This document shows, piece after piece, positions 1 to 8,012 of a DNA stretch of 64,000 nt. The position numbers and the translations under genes are program-made. Each line of letters begins with the position of its first letter. The first letter of the stretch is position 1. This DNA comes from Bradyrhizobium archetypum (GTDB lineage Bacteria > Pseudomonadota > Alphaproteobacteria > Rhizobiales > Xanthobacteraceae), in NCBI RefSeq assembly GCF_013114835.1, contig NZ_JAAVLW010000011.1, forward strand, positions 62,001 to 126,000. The letters run 5' to 3'. The notes below the pieces were generated by a model. The model did not search any database, was not told the DNA's origin, and worked only from the letters and a program-made list of their open reading frames with translations.

Positions 1-749
1 ACTTCAGGGTTTTTCCTGATCAGGGCGCTCAGGACAGGTGCGTCGTTGACCAGCCGGCGGCCGCCGCCTTCGCGGTCGGTGAAGTTGAACAGGCCGCGGG
101 TGATGGCCTGGTAGACCTTCTTGCCGGTCTTGAGCCAGATGCTGGCGACGACGGATTTGCGTGCCAGGATCTTGCGCTCCATCGGGGTCAGTGCCGCCGG
201 CGCGTAGCTGCGCTTGTGCTTCAGCATGTGCCGCAGATCTTCGTAAGCCGCGATCCGGAATAGCCGGCTGCGAGTCTTGAAACAGGCGGCCAGTTGAAAA
301 TCGGTAAGGTAGGCGCGGCCGTCGCGGCCCACCAGCCAATTCTGTTCTTTGGCAAGATCGTTGTGGCAGATGCCGGCGCGATGCAGTTTGCGAAGCGCAG
401 TTTTGGCGGAACGGAAATAGGCTAGGTCGCCATGAGGCTTTGCCAGATGCAGCGCGACGCCGTCGATGAAGCCGCGCACCAGCGCCCGCCGTCCGGCCCA
501 TAGCAGCCTCGGGCCGACATCAAGCTCGCGCGCCAGCGTCAGCGCGCGGCGCTCGCGGACGAATAGATGGCGGGCGAGCGGATAGGACCACACCGGCACC
601 TGATCGAGCCGGCGCAGCACGGCATCGACCTCGCCCGCGTCATCGCGAAAGCGGCCGCGCTCGACAGTCGAAAAGACGTCGCGCTTTAATAGCACACCTT
701 CGGTCCATCGCGCCGATAGCGTGGCGGCGTCGTCTTTCGGCAAGCCCAT
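1..749 (-). CDS. RIO1/LPS-kinase-like serine/threonine protein kinase, 3' end beyond window
   Basis: The frame is open from the ATG at 749 to base 1 without a stop, so only the first 249 or so codons are present. A kinase catalytic loop is visible as HNDLAKEQN, with His129, Asp131 and Asn137, followed by TDFQ with Asp150 in the DFG position. This is the layout of small RIO1- or Kdo-kinase-like proteins; the substrate cannot be told from sequence. The start lies 4 bases past the trmFO stop, so the two genes are probably cotranscribed. The start codon is inferred from this spacing. Confidence 0.75.
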   Translation of the reverse strand, partial: MGLPKDDAATLSARWTEGVLLKRDVFSTVERGRFRDDAGEVDAVLRRLDQVPVWSYPLARHLFVRERRALTLARELDVGPRLLWAGRRALVRGFIDGVALHLAKPHGDLAYFRSAKTALRKLHRAGICHNDLAKEQNWLVGRDGRAYLTDFQLAACFKTRSRLFRIAAYEDLRHMLKHKRSYAPAALTPMERKILARKSVVASIWLKTGKKVYQAITRGLFNFTDREGGGRRLVNDAPVLSALIRKNPE

Positions 750-753
750 CGGA

Positions 754-2187
754 TTACGCCGCCGCTGCTACGCGCAGGCGATCGGCGATCCAGCGATCGA
801 GATCGGCAAGCGCGCGTGCACTGAGCGCCTGCTTCTTGGCGACGCTCTTTTCGTTGCCGCGCAGCCGGGTGCCATCAGCCTTTTTGGTTGGCAAGCTGGC
901 AAGCGGCGGGAACAGGCCGAAATTGATGTTCATCGGCTGGAATGATCGTGTTCCGGCCTCGATCGTCTCGATATGTCCCCCGGTGATGTGGCCGAGCAGC
1001 GCGCCCAGCGCCGTGGTCGCCGGTGGCGGTTCGAGCGACTGCGCCCGCGCATTCGCCGCCGCGTAGAGGCCGGCGATCAGGCCGATGCTGGCGGATTCCA
1101 CATAGCCCTCGCAGCCGGTCATCTGACCGGCAAAGCGCAGCCGCGGCTGCGCTTTCAAGCGCAGCTGGCCATCCAAAAGCTTTGGCGAGTTCAGGAAGGT
1201 GTTGCGGTGCAGCCCGCCGAGCCGGGCGAATTCAGCGTTCTCCAGGCCTGGAATGGTGCGGAAAACACGCTGTTGCGCACCATAGTTTAGTTTGGTCTGG
1301 AAGCCGACCATGTTGTAGAGCGTGCCGAGCTTGTTGTCCTGCCGCAACTGCACGATGGCATAGGGCTTGACCGTCGGGTTGTGCGGATTGGTCAGCCCGA
1401 CCGGCTTCATCGGTCCGTGCCGCAGGGTCTCGTGGCCGCGCTCGGCCATGACTTCGACCGGCAGGCAGCCGTCGAAATAGGGCGTATTGGTTTCCCACTC
1501 CTTGAAATCAACCTTGTCGCCTGCGAGGAGCGCGGCGACGAAGGCGTCATACTGGTCCTTTGTCATCGGGCAGTTGATGTAATCGGCGCCGGTGCCGCCG
1601 GGCCCGACCTTGTCGTAGCGGGACTGAAACCACGCCACCGACATGTCGATGGAATCCTTGTGCACGATCGGCGCAATGGCATCGAAGAACGCCAGCGCGT
1701 TCTCATCCGTCAGCTCGCGAATGGCGTCGGCCAGTGGCGCCGAAGTGAGAGGGCCCGTCGCGACGATCACATTGCCCCATTCGGCCGGCGGCAGGCCGGC
1801 GATCTCGCCACGATCGATCTCGATCAGCGGATGGTCGTGGAGGGCCTTGGTGACGGCTGCGGAAAAGCCGTCGCGGTCGACCGCCAGCGCCCCGCCGGCG
1901 GGCACCTGGTTGGCGTCCGCGGCGCGCATGATCAGCGAGCCCAGCCGGCGCATCTCGGCATGCAACAGGCCCACGGCATTGTTGGCGGCATCATCAGAGC
2001 GGAACGAGTTGGAGCAGACCAGTTCGGCCAGGCCCTCGGTGCGATGCGCCTCGGTCATCCGTAGCGGTCGCATCTCGTGCAGGATGACGCGAATGCCCGC
2101 ATTGGCGACCTGCCAGGCGGCTTCCGAGCCGGCGAGGCCTCCGCCAATCACATGGACGGTGTCAGTTTGAGAAGTGGAGGAAATCAT
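754..2187 (-). CDS. trmFO: TrmFO, folate/FAD-dependent tRNA (uracil-54-C5)-methyltransferase
   Basis: The 477-residue product begins with a dinucleotide-binding fold, VIGGGLAGSEAAWQ (residues 13-26), and continues with TrmFO-type segments such as CSNSFRSDDAANNAVGLLH, YINCPMTKDQYDAF and the GQMTGCEGYVES region near the C-terminus. TrmFO makes 5-methyluridine at position 54 of the tRNA T-loop, using methylenetetrahydrofolate as carbon donor and FAD as reductant. Length and motifs fit the family. It is the first gene of an apparent pair with the downstream kinase. Confidence 0.95.
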   Translation of the reverse strand: MISSTSQTDTVHVIGGGLAGSEAAWQVANAGIRVILHEMRPLRMTEAHRTEGLAELVCSNSFRSDDAANNAVGLLHAEMRRLGSLIMRAADANQVPAGGALAVDRDGFSAAVTKALHDHPLIEIDRGEIAGLPPAEWGNVIVATGPLTSAPLADAIRELTDENALAFFDAIAPIVHKDSIDMSVAWFQSRYDKVGPGGTGADYINCPMTKDQYDAFVAALLAGDKVDFKEWETNTPYFDGCLPVEVMAERGHETLRHGPMKPVGLTNPHNPTVKPYAIVQLRQDNKLGTLYNMVGFQTKLNYGAQQRVFRTIPGLENAEFARLGGLHRNTFLNSPKLLDGQLRLKAQPRLRFAGQMTGCEGYVESASIGLIAGLYAAANARAQSLEPPPATTALGALLGHITGGHIETIEAGTRSFQPMNINFGLFPPLASLPTKKADGTRLRGNEKSVAKKQALSARALADLDRWIADRLRVAAAA

Positions 2188-2332
2188 GCGCGCAGGGTTA
2201 GCGCGTTTTCGCGCCTAGCGCACCTGCTATAGCGGCTTCAGATGAAGCCTGCCCAGGACTTGATCAGAACTTGATCCGGAATGGATGCCGGTTCGCGTGA
2301 AGAAAGCGCATCAAGGTCAAAGTCCAAACGAG

Positions 2333-2356
2333 AACGCCCGCAGCAGGGCGGGCGTT
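2333..2356 (-). terminator. Intrinsic terminator after the DUF1127 gene
   Basis: A 9-bp perfect stem (2333-2341 with 2348-2356) has a 6-nt loop. On the minus strand it is followed by a T-rich stretch. It lies 28 bases past the stop of the DUF1127 gene and in the right orientation for it. Confidence 0.65.
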
Positions 2357-2384
2357 ATCCGTTCATCAGGCGGGTGAACAGCGA

Positions 2385-2537
2385 TTAGCCGTTATAGTTC
2401 CCTGCGGCAACGCGCGGAATGTCCGAACGATCGAGGCCGATGTCGGCCAGTTCGCGATCGCTGAGCTGGGACAGTTCGCTGACATTGCGCTGATAATCCC
2501 GGAAAGCCTGGATCATGCGGATGAGCGAGAGCAACAT
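2385..2537 (-). CDS. DUF1127 small protein (50 aa)
   Basis: This is a 50-codon gene starting MLLSLIRMIQAFRDYQ and containing the DUF1127 core LSQLSDRELADIGLDRSDI. The start is fixed by a strong AAGGAG ribosome-binding site 8 bases upstream on the minus strand. DUF1127 proteins are tiny Arg-rich proteins of alphaproteobacteria; some members elsewhere influence RNA turnover or phosphate and stress responses, but the role here is unknown. The gene is monocistronic and followed by a clear terminator. Confidence 0.85.
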   Translation of the reverse strand: MLLSLIRMIQAFRDYQRNVSELSQLSDRELADIGLDRSDIPRVAAGNYNG

Positions 2538-3155
2538 GGTAGTCTCCTTGCAGTTACGATTCAGCCCTTGGAGGGTGGCCTCATCGTTGAAATGAATATA
2601 GCTTAGATTTTGCAGTGCAGAAGTTCCGATGTTGCGATGCAGCTAATCCTAAAACGCATGGCAGTGGTAAGCCCCATTTAACCTTTCAGCATGTCTGCCG
2701 GATCGGGTCTCTCGCACGCCCGAGCAGTGCCTCTTCAATAGAAACAATACCGCAAATTTGCGGAATTATCGAAATGTCCGGGTTAACCTCGAAGTGGCGT
2801 TCGGGATAGTTCCCCCAAGCCAGCGGTCATCTGCGGTGGACAAAGCGTGCTTCAAAGGCAGGTATTTTGGAACTTTCTTATGCAGAATCGCATGTCGTGA
2901 ATTGAACGTAAATGAATATATATTCATTTTTACGAAGGTTCGGATTTTGGTTTCGCGGTCGGGGAAACACCAAACCTGCATGACGGGCAATCGCGTCGGC
3001 ACGGTTCGCGCGAACGCGAAGCATAATGCGCTTCCTGCTTTCGCAGATGAGCGAACACCGTGACGCACTCGCTGATCGCCCCGCCCCTTGCGTTGAAGCG
3101 AGAGCGCGTTTGATCCGCGGACATTGTAGCTGCGGCTGGCCCCCTTGCGTTCTTG
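2538..3155. other. Intergenic stretch without a convincing gene, containing a perfect AT-rich palindrome
   Basis: No frame here has a good ribosome-binding site or recognisable domain; the open frames of about 100 codons look like chance. The stretch is locally more AT-rich than its surroundings. It holds a 20-bp perfect palindrome at 2910-2929 built on AATGAATAT and its complement. Confidence 0.5.
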
Positions 3156-3971
3156 CTAAGGCGCCCGCGAAAGCTGCGTCGCGAAAGAGGCGATCGTCTT
3201 GGCGTAGACCTCGCTCTTGTTCCACTCCTTGATCACGGCAAAATTCGCGCTGCCGGGCTCCCAGTCCTTGCCGCGCTGCCAGCCGTGGTTTGCGAGAAAG
3301 TTGGCGGTTGAAGCCAGCACATCCGGCGGGCTGCGCAGGAGATCACGCCGGCCATTGCCGTCGAAATCAACCGCGAACTTGACGTAGGAGGAAGGCATGA
3401 ACTGGGTCTGGCCGATTTCGCCGGCCCATGCGCCGCGTAAATCCTGGGGCGCAATATCGCCGCGCTCGACGATACGCAGCGCATCCATCAACTCGGCCTT
3501 GAACATGTCGGCGCGGCGGCAATCATAGGCCAACGTCGCGAGCGCGCGCAGCGTCGGAAACTTTCCGATATTGACGCCGAAATCGGTTTCCAGGCCCCAG
3601 ATCGCCACCAGCACTTCGCCGGGTACGCCGTAAGCCTGCTCAATGCGCCCGAGCACCGAGCCGTATTGCTTGAGCATGTTGGACCCGCGCGTCAGCCGGG
3701 GCGGAATCATGCGACCGGAGAATTCTTCGAAACTCTGACTGAAGACTTTTTGCGATTGGTCGCGGGCCAACACGCTTTTATCGAGCGTGACACCGCTCAA
3801 GCCAGCCTGGATCGCGGATGCCGATATCCCTTTGGCGGCAGCTTCCTTCTTGAAATCTTCCAGCCACGTTTCGAACGGGCCCGTGCCACAGGGCGCCGCG
3901 AGCACAGGCGCTGCGGAAGTCAGCAATAGAGCGGCCAGAGCCAAGGCGCGCATAGAGAGGCGAGAGATCAT
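3156..3971 (-). CDS. Lytic murein transglycosylase, MltB/SLT_2 family
   Basis: The 271-residue protein has a signal peptide (hydrophobic segment ALALAALLLTSAAPVLA) and then an MltB-type fold. IWGLETDFGVNIG carries the presumed catalytic Glu; AGEIGQTQFMPSSYVKFAVD and DLLRSPPDVLASTANFL are family hallmarks. These enzymes cleave peptidoglycan glycan strands in the periplasm with formation of 1,6-anhydromuramic ends. No lipobox is evident, so it is probably soluble periplasmic. The C-terminus ends soon after the catalytic domain, without a peptidoglycan-binding extension. Confidence 0.9.
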   Translation of the reverse strand: MISRLSMRALALAALLLTSAAPVLAAPCGTGPFETWLEDFKKEAAAKGISASAIQAGLSGVTLDKSVLARDQSQKVFSQSFEEFSGRMIPPRLTRGSNMLKQYGSVLGRIEQAYGVPGEVLVAIWGLETDFGVNIGKFPTLRALATLAYDCRRADMFKAELMDALRIVERGDIAPQDLRGAWAGEIGQTQFMPSSYVKFAVDFDGNGRRDLLRSPPDVLASTANFLANHGWQRGKDWEPGSANFAVIKEWNKSEVYAKTIASFATQLSRAP

Positions 3972-4187
3972 CGTGCCGTTCGCTCCACGATCGGTGCGTT
4001 ATCGACGTTAGTGGCAACGCCACGCCGAATGTTCGAAGCAAGATCGGCCAAAACAAGGCTTATATGGGTGCCGTCAATGCTATTCCGTTGAACATGCTCA
4101 ATTCATCGTTAGTCAGCAGTGAACAGCCAAACGCCGGTCGGATTCGACCGGCGGGCTCGAGTCGTCAGGTTCCCTGCAGCCTATGCG

Positions 4188-5093
4188 CTATCCTTTTTGG
4201 CGCCAGGGGAACAGATTGGCCGGGAAATCGGCGGCGGGCTTGCGTTCGCGATGGGCGCGGGGCGGAAGTGGCTGTGGATTGAGTTCCGGCTCGATCGTCT
4301 CCCGATAGAGATGCCAGGTCGCGTGTCCGAGCAGGGGGATGACGATGGCAAGGCCGACGAAGCACGGCAGCGTTCCCGCGACCAAGAGCGCCGCGACGAT
4401 CAATCCCCAGGCTGCCATCGGCACGGGATTGCGTGCGACCGCGCGCAGCGAGCTCACCATCGCATCGCCCGCGCCGGCATGACGATCGAGCATCAATGGG
4501 AAGGAGACCACGCTGATGCAAAGGGCGACAAGAGCGAACAGGAACCCGACGCCACAGCCAACCACGATCAGCCACCATCCTTGTGTCGTCGTTAGCACGC
4601 GGGTTACGAAATCAGAAATGCCGGTCGCACCTGCGTAGCCGAATGCGGCAATATAGATCGCCTGCGCGGTGGCCACCCAGGTCACGAACAGCGCCAGCAA
4701 CAGCACGCCAAGGCCGAGCATCGCGCTGAATGACGGCGAACGTACGACTTCGAGCGCATCCCAGGCAGTTGGCTCCTCGCCGTGCTCGCGACGGCGGCTC
4801 ATCTCGTAGAGGCCGAGTGCCGCGAACGGCCCGATCAGTGCAAAGCCGGCGGCCAGCGGAAACAGCAGCGGCATGACTGAATAGCCGAGAACGGCACGCG
4901 CCAGCATCAGTCCAAGCACGGGATAGATAATGCACAGGATGATGGCGTGGGTTGGCACCGCTTTGAAATCGTCCCAGCCGCGTCGCAAGGCGCGGCCGAG
5001 TTCGGCCAAGCCGATGGTTCGGATGATCGGCGCGGCAGCGGTGTCTGCTGCGCTTTGCGCGATCGATGTGACATTGCCGTGAGATGTGGCCAT
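4188..5093 (-). CDS. DUF2189 integral membrane protein
   Basis: The 301-residue product has about six hydrophobic segments and the DUF2189 pattern IRTIGLAELGRALRRGWDDF, then FALIGPFAALGLYEMSRRRE and LGHATWHLYRETIEPE at the C-terminus. The start at 5093 is chosen over a more upstream ATG at 5252 because a GGGAGG box lies 8 bases before it and because DUF2189 homology begins just after. The family is predicted to sit in the inner membrane; no function is established. Confidence 0.85.
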   Translation of the reverse strand: MATSHGNVTSIAQSAADTAAAPIIRTIGLAELGRALRRGWDDFKAVPTHAIILCIIYPVLGLMLARAVLGYSVMPLLFPLAAGFALIGPFAALGLYEMSRRREHGEEPTAWDALEVVRSPSFSAMLGLGVLLLALFVTWVATAQAIYIAAFGYAGATGISDFVTRVLTTTQGWWLIVVGCGVGFLFALVALCISVVSFPLMLDRHAGAGDAMVSSLRAVARNPVPMAAWGLIVAALLVAGTLPCFVGLAIVIPLLGHATWHLYRETIEPELNPQPLPPRAHRERKPAADFPANLFPWRQKG

Positions 5094-5384
5094 GGTCGTC
5101 GCCTCCCTCGCGGTCGCATTGCGCCAACCGAAAGACGCAAACGCGGCCTTCATAAAACGATCACGATCGTGCCAGATGCGAAGACAAGATAACGGAACTG
5201 GCCATGTCGCGAACTGTTGCGAAAGCGTACTCCCAAACAGCGACAAACGCACTCACGCTTAGGTGAATGTTTCATTGGCAAGCCTCGCGGTGGTAGCTAG
5301 ACTTGCCGCGATCCCGGCGAGGTGCTGCCGGTCAAACAGTGCCGCCAAAGACTCACCCCATCCTCAACTCATTGGGAGCGAACG

Positions 5385-5765
5385 ATGAGCATTTTCGGAA
5401 AAATCATGAGCGCGATCTTCGGCACCAAGGCAGACGCTGCGCCGGCTGGCGGCGGGGCGGCCGCGGGCGCCGGATCGTCCGGCGGCACCGCGGCCTCGGC
5501 CACAGCGACTGTCGACGTCGCGCCGATCCTTGATCAGGCGGTCAGGGCCAAGGGTGAGAAGCTGGAGTGGCGCACCTCGATCGTCGACCTGATGAAAGCG
5601 CTCGACATCGATTCCAGCTTCGCCGCGCGGAAGGATCTCGCAAAGGAGTTCGGCTACACCGGCGACACCAACGACTCCGCCAGCATGAACATCTGGCTGC
5701 ACAAGCAGGTGATGGCCAAGCTGGCCGCCAATGGCGGCAAGTTGCCGCCGGATATCAAGCACTGA
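5385..5765 (+). CDS. DUF3597 domain protein
   Basis: The 126-residue protein starts MSIFGKIMSAIFG, followed by an Ala/Gly-rich linker (residues 17-44) and the DUF3597 domain: VAPILDQAV, LEWRTSIVDLMKALDIDSS and RKDLAKEFGYTGD. The start has GGGAG 7 bases upstream. The fold is a small helical domain sometimes annotated LysM-like or YMGG-associated; its function is unknown. A strong terminator follows, so the gene appears to be a single unit. Confidence 0.85.
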   Translation: MSIFGKIMSAIFGTKADAAPAGGGAAAGAGSSGGTAASATATVDVAPILDQAVRAKGEKLEWRTSIVDLMKALDIDSSFAARKDLAKEFGYTGDTNDSASMNIWLHKQVMAKLAANGGKLPPDIKH

Positions 5766-5789
5766 CATTTCGCTCGGCTCTCACATGCG

Positions 5790-5820
5790 AAGGCTCGCAG
5801 CGATGCGGGCCTTCTTTTTA
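5790..5820 (+). terminator. Intrinsic terminator after the DUF3597 gene
   Basis: A 10-bp stem (5790-5799 with 5804-5813, one G-T wobble) has a GCGA loop and is followed immediately by CTTTTTT. Confidence 0.85.
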
Positions 5821-5913
5821 GTGCGATTGCAATGCAGCAAGGCTGAAACTGTATCCACTTCGTATGGAAAACGCTGTAGAGACAGCTCGCCAAGAAAAAC
5901 AAGGAGGATGCCA

Positions 5914-6705
5914 ATGAGCAACGTCGATCGCAGGACCATTCTGGCCACCGGTGCGCTGGCGCTTGCCGGTACGGCCGTTCAAGGCGGTTCTGCCGCGGCG
6001 CAGGCCGGCCCGAAGTCGATTTTCCCGGTCGGTACGACGACCATTCCCATCGTGGGCGAGACCGACGTGTTTCCGGTGCGGCGGATCTATTGTATCGGAC
6101 GCAACTATGCCGCGCATGCCCGCGAAATGGGCTCGGACCCGAACCGCGAGCCGCCGTTCTTCTTTCAGAAGCCGACCGATGCGGTCCAAAATGTCGCAAT
6201 CGGCACGGTCGCCGATCACCCGTATCCCTCACTCACCAAGAACTATCACTATGAGGTTGAGCTGGTGGCGGCGCTGAAATCGGGCGGTACCAATATTTCG
6301 GCGGAGCAGGCACTTGACCACGTTTACGGCTACGCGCTCGGCCTCGACATGACGCGGCGCGACCTGCAGCGAGCGATGGGCGACGAGAAAAAGCCATGGG
6401 AGATCGGCAAGAGCTTTGATCGCTCCGCGGTGCTCGGACCGATCCATCCCGCTGCCAAGACGGGACATTTCACCAAGGGCGCGATCTCGCTGGCGGTGAA
6501 TGGCACGATCAAGCAGAACTCCAATCTGCAGAACATGATCTGGAGCGTGGCCGAGCAGATTTCCAAACTGTCGGAAGCCTTCGAGCTCAAGGCAGGCGAC
6601 ATTATCTATTCCGGCACGCCGGAGAACGTCGGCCCGGTCGTCAAGGGCGACGTGATCCTGTGCAAGATCGAGGGCCTGCCGGATATGTCGATACGGATCA
6701 CGTGA
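5914..6705 (+). CDS. Fumarylacetoacetate hydrolase family protein with Tat-type leader
   Basis: The 263-residue protein starts MSNVDRRTILATGALALAG, a twin-arginine leader, and then carries an FAH fold. Metal-binding and catalytic-type segments are IGRNYAAHAREMG, PPFFFQKPTDA, YHYEVELVAALKSGG, YALGLDMTRRDLQ, KSFDRSAVLGP and DIIYSGTPENVGPV. AAGGAGG sits 6 bases before the ATG at 5914; another ATG two codons upstream is too close to that box. FAH enzymes hydrolyse C-C bonds of diketo acids or decarboxylate them, normally in the cytoplasm, so export would be unusual. Confidence 0.88.
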   Translation: MSNVDRRTILATGALALAGTAVQGGSAAAQAGPKSIFPVGTTTIPIVGETDVFPVRRIYCIGRNYAAHAREMGSDPNREPPFFFQKPTDAVQNVAIGTVADHPYPSLTKNYHYEVELVAALKSGGTNISAEQALDHVYGYALGLDMTRRDLQRAMGDEKKPWEIGKSFDRSAVLGPIHPAAKTGHFTKGAISLAVNGTIKQNSNLQNMIWSVAEQISKLSEAFELKAGDIIYSGTPENVGPVVKGDVILCKIEGLPDMSIRIT

Positions 6706-6725
6706 GAGTGCCACCTGTAGCCGTC

Positions 6726-6745
6726 GCCCCTGCTAAAGCAGGGGC
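6726..6745. repeat. Short perfect inverted repeat (9-bp arms)
   Basis: The arms GCCCCTGCT and AGCAGGGGC are separated by two bases. There is no T-run, so it is a REP-like palindrome or a weak stop signal for the FAH gene rather than a clear terminator. Confidence 0.5.
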
Positions 6746-6874
6746 TCATAACCACGGAAGCCAGTGATAGCTGAGAAGATCGCCCGCGTTGTCTTTCATC
6801 GAGTTCGGCAATTGACTGCATGGCGTATGGGTACTGCGCGCGCAGGGACGGCGGCGGCTTGCGATGTGTGCGCG

Positions 6875-7147
6875 TCACCCCGTCAGATCGGCAAATTCCG
6901 GATTTCTGCGCAAGTAATCCACGACAAAGCCGCAGCCGGCGATGACCTTGCGTCCGTCGGCCCGGATCAGCTCAAGTGCGCCCCTGACCAGTTCGGAGGC
7001 GATGCCGCGCCCGCGCAGCGTGCGTGGCGTTTCGGTATGAGTGATGATGACCGCCGAAGGCGTGACGCGATAATTCGCAAACGCCACGGCGCCCTCGACG
7101 TCCAGTTCGAAGCGGCTTTGAGCCTTGTTGTCGCGGACGGCGGCCAT
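6875..7147 (-). CDS. Small GNAT-like N-acetyltransferase (Acetyltransf_CG type)
   Basis: The 90-residue protein carries the compact GNAT motif ETPRTLRGRGIASELVRGAL with the RGRGIA acetyl-CoA pyrophosphate loop, and ends with GCGFVVDYLRRNPEFADL. This is the YjdJ-like family, which contains little more than the acetyl-CoA-binding core. The substrate is unknown. It is on the opposite strand to both neighbours and probably has its own promoter in the gap at 7148-7413. Confidence 0.85.
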   Translation of the reverse strand: MAAVRDNKAQSRFELDVEGAVAFANYRVTPSAVIITHTETPRTLRGRGIASELVRGALELIRADGRKVIAGCGFVVDYLRRNPEFADLTG

Positions 7148-7321
7148 ACGGCGATTCCCCGATGATTAACGTTCCATTTAGGGACATGAACCCGCCCATG
7201 CAAACCGGCGATGGGAGGCTGGCAAGAGAGCGCGCCGTTCGCCCCGCAGGATCTTGCATCGCAAGATCTTTGCATCCAACGCCTTGCAATGGGTTACAGG
7301 GTTCCTAGGTCACTCTAATGA

Positions 7322-7396
7322 CATACGCCGCTGAGGCGGCCGGGTCTGGGATATCCGGAATGCTGTGATCGCGGCCGCCGACGTATGCCTCTTTTT
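7322..7396 (+). promoter_or_regulatory. Structured leader or attenuator-like hairpin before the SPW gene
   Basis: CATACG (7322-7327) can pair with CGTATG (7382-7387), and GGCGGCCG (7335-7342) with CGGCCGCC (7372-7379). A run of six T follows at 7391-7396, and the ribosome-binding site GGGGAGG of the next gene comes right after it. A terminator-like hairpin inside the leader could limit read-through, or simply end transcription from upstream. Confidence 0.45.
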
Positions 7397-7413
7397 TCAA
7401 GGGGAGGTCTACA

Positions 7414-7815
7414 ATGTCGGGCTTTGGTTTCTTCAGCAAGCATCGCACCTGGGAAGACTGGTTCGGCATGCTGCTTGGCGTGCTGATCGTGGTGTCGCCG
7501 TGGTTTCCTTTTTCCAGCCACGATGTGATGGACGCCGAACGCAGCACCATGATCCTCAACACGTTCGTGGTGGGCATGCTGGTGTTCGGTCTGGCCCAGC
7601 TTGAGTATGTCGCACTGCAGCGTTGGGAGGAGGTGGGCGAGATCGCGCTCGGCTTCTGGCTGATGGCTTCTCCGTTTATCCTCGGCTACTCCGGCGACGA
7701 CATGCTTCGGGCCTGGCATGTCGCCCTCGGTGCGATCGTCGCACTTTTGGGGGCGCTCCAGCTCTGGCAGGACTGGCGTCTGAGCGACCAGGATCTGGCC
7801 AACCATCCGCAGTAA
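7414..7815 (+). CDS. SPW repeat membrane protein
   Basis: The 133-residue protein has four predicted membrane helices arranged as two repeats. Each repeat has a WxxxxxG helix start and a motif near SPWF (first repeat) and ASPFILGY (second). The SPW family is found in bacterial membranes, often near stress or anaerobic genes, and has no proven activity. A strong AAGGGGAGG box precedes the ATG by about 6 bases. The C-terminus is a short charged tail. Confidence 0.85.
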   Translation: MSGFGFFSKHRTWEDWFGMLLGVLIVVSPWFPFSSHDVMDAERSTMILNTFVVGMLVFGLAQLEYVALQRWEEVGEIALGFWLMASPFILGYSGDDMLRAWHVALGAIVALLGALQLWQDWRLSDQDLANHPQ

Positions 7816-8012
7816 TTCGGCAAGGGCCCGCCGGCCGCGCCTGTAGCCGGTGAGCTCCAATGCCTAGTACTTCAACGGGGCGGATCCCAACGAATCGTAT
7901 GCCTGCCGTGAGACCATCGCGGGCAACGCCCGGCTGCGCATTTGAGCAAGCGCAGCGCTTTCTGCTATCGTTGTTCGATCCGTGTTTTTGCAAGCGTAAT
8001 GGTTGATTCCCT

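Noticed and set aside
4..501. A 165-codon minus-strand frame at the window start
   Set aside because: It is a shadow of the kinase frame, which is open across the window edge and carries the kinase catalytic loop.
2766..3068. A 100-codon minus-strand frame in the gap before the transglycosylase gene
   Set aside because: No ribosome-binding site, no recognisable domain, and overlapping frames of similar length on both strands.
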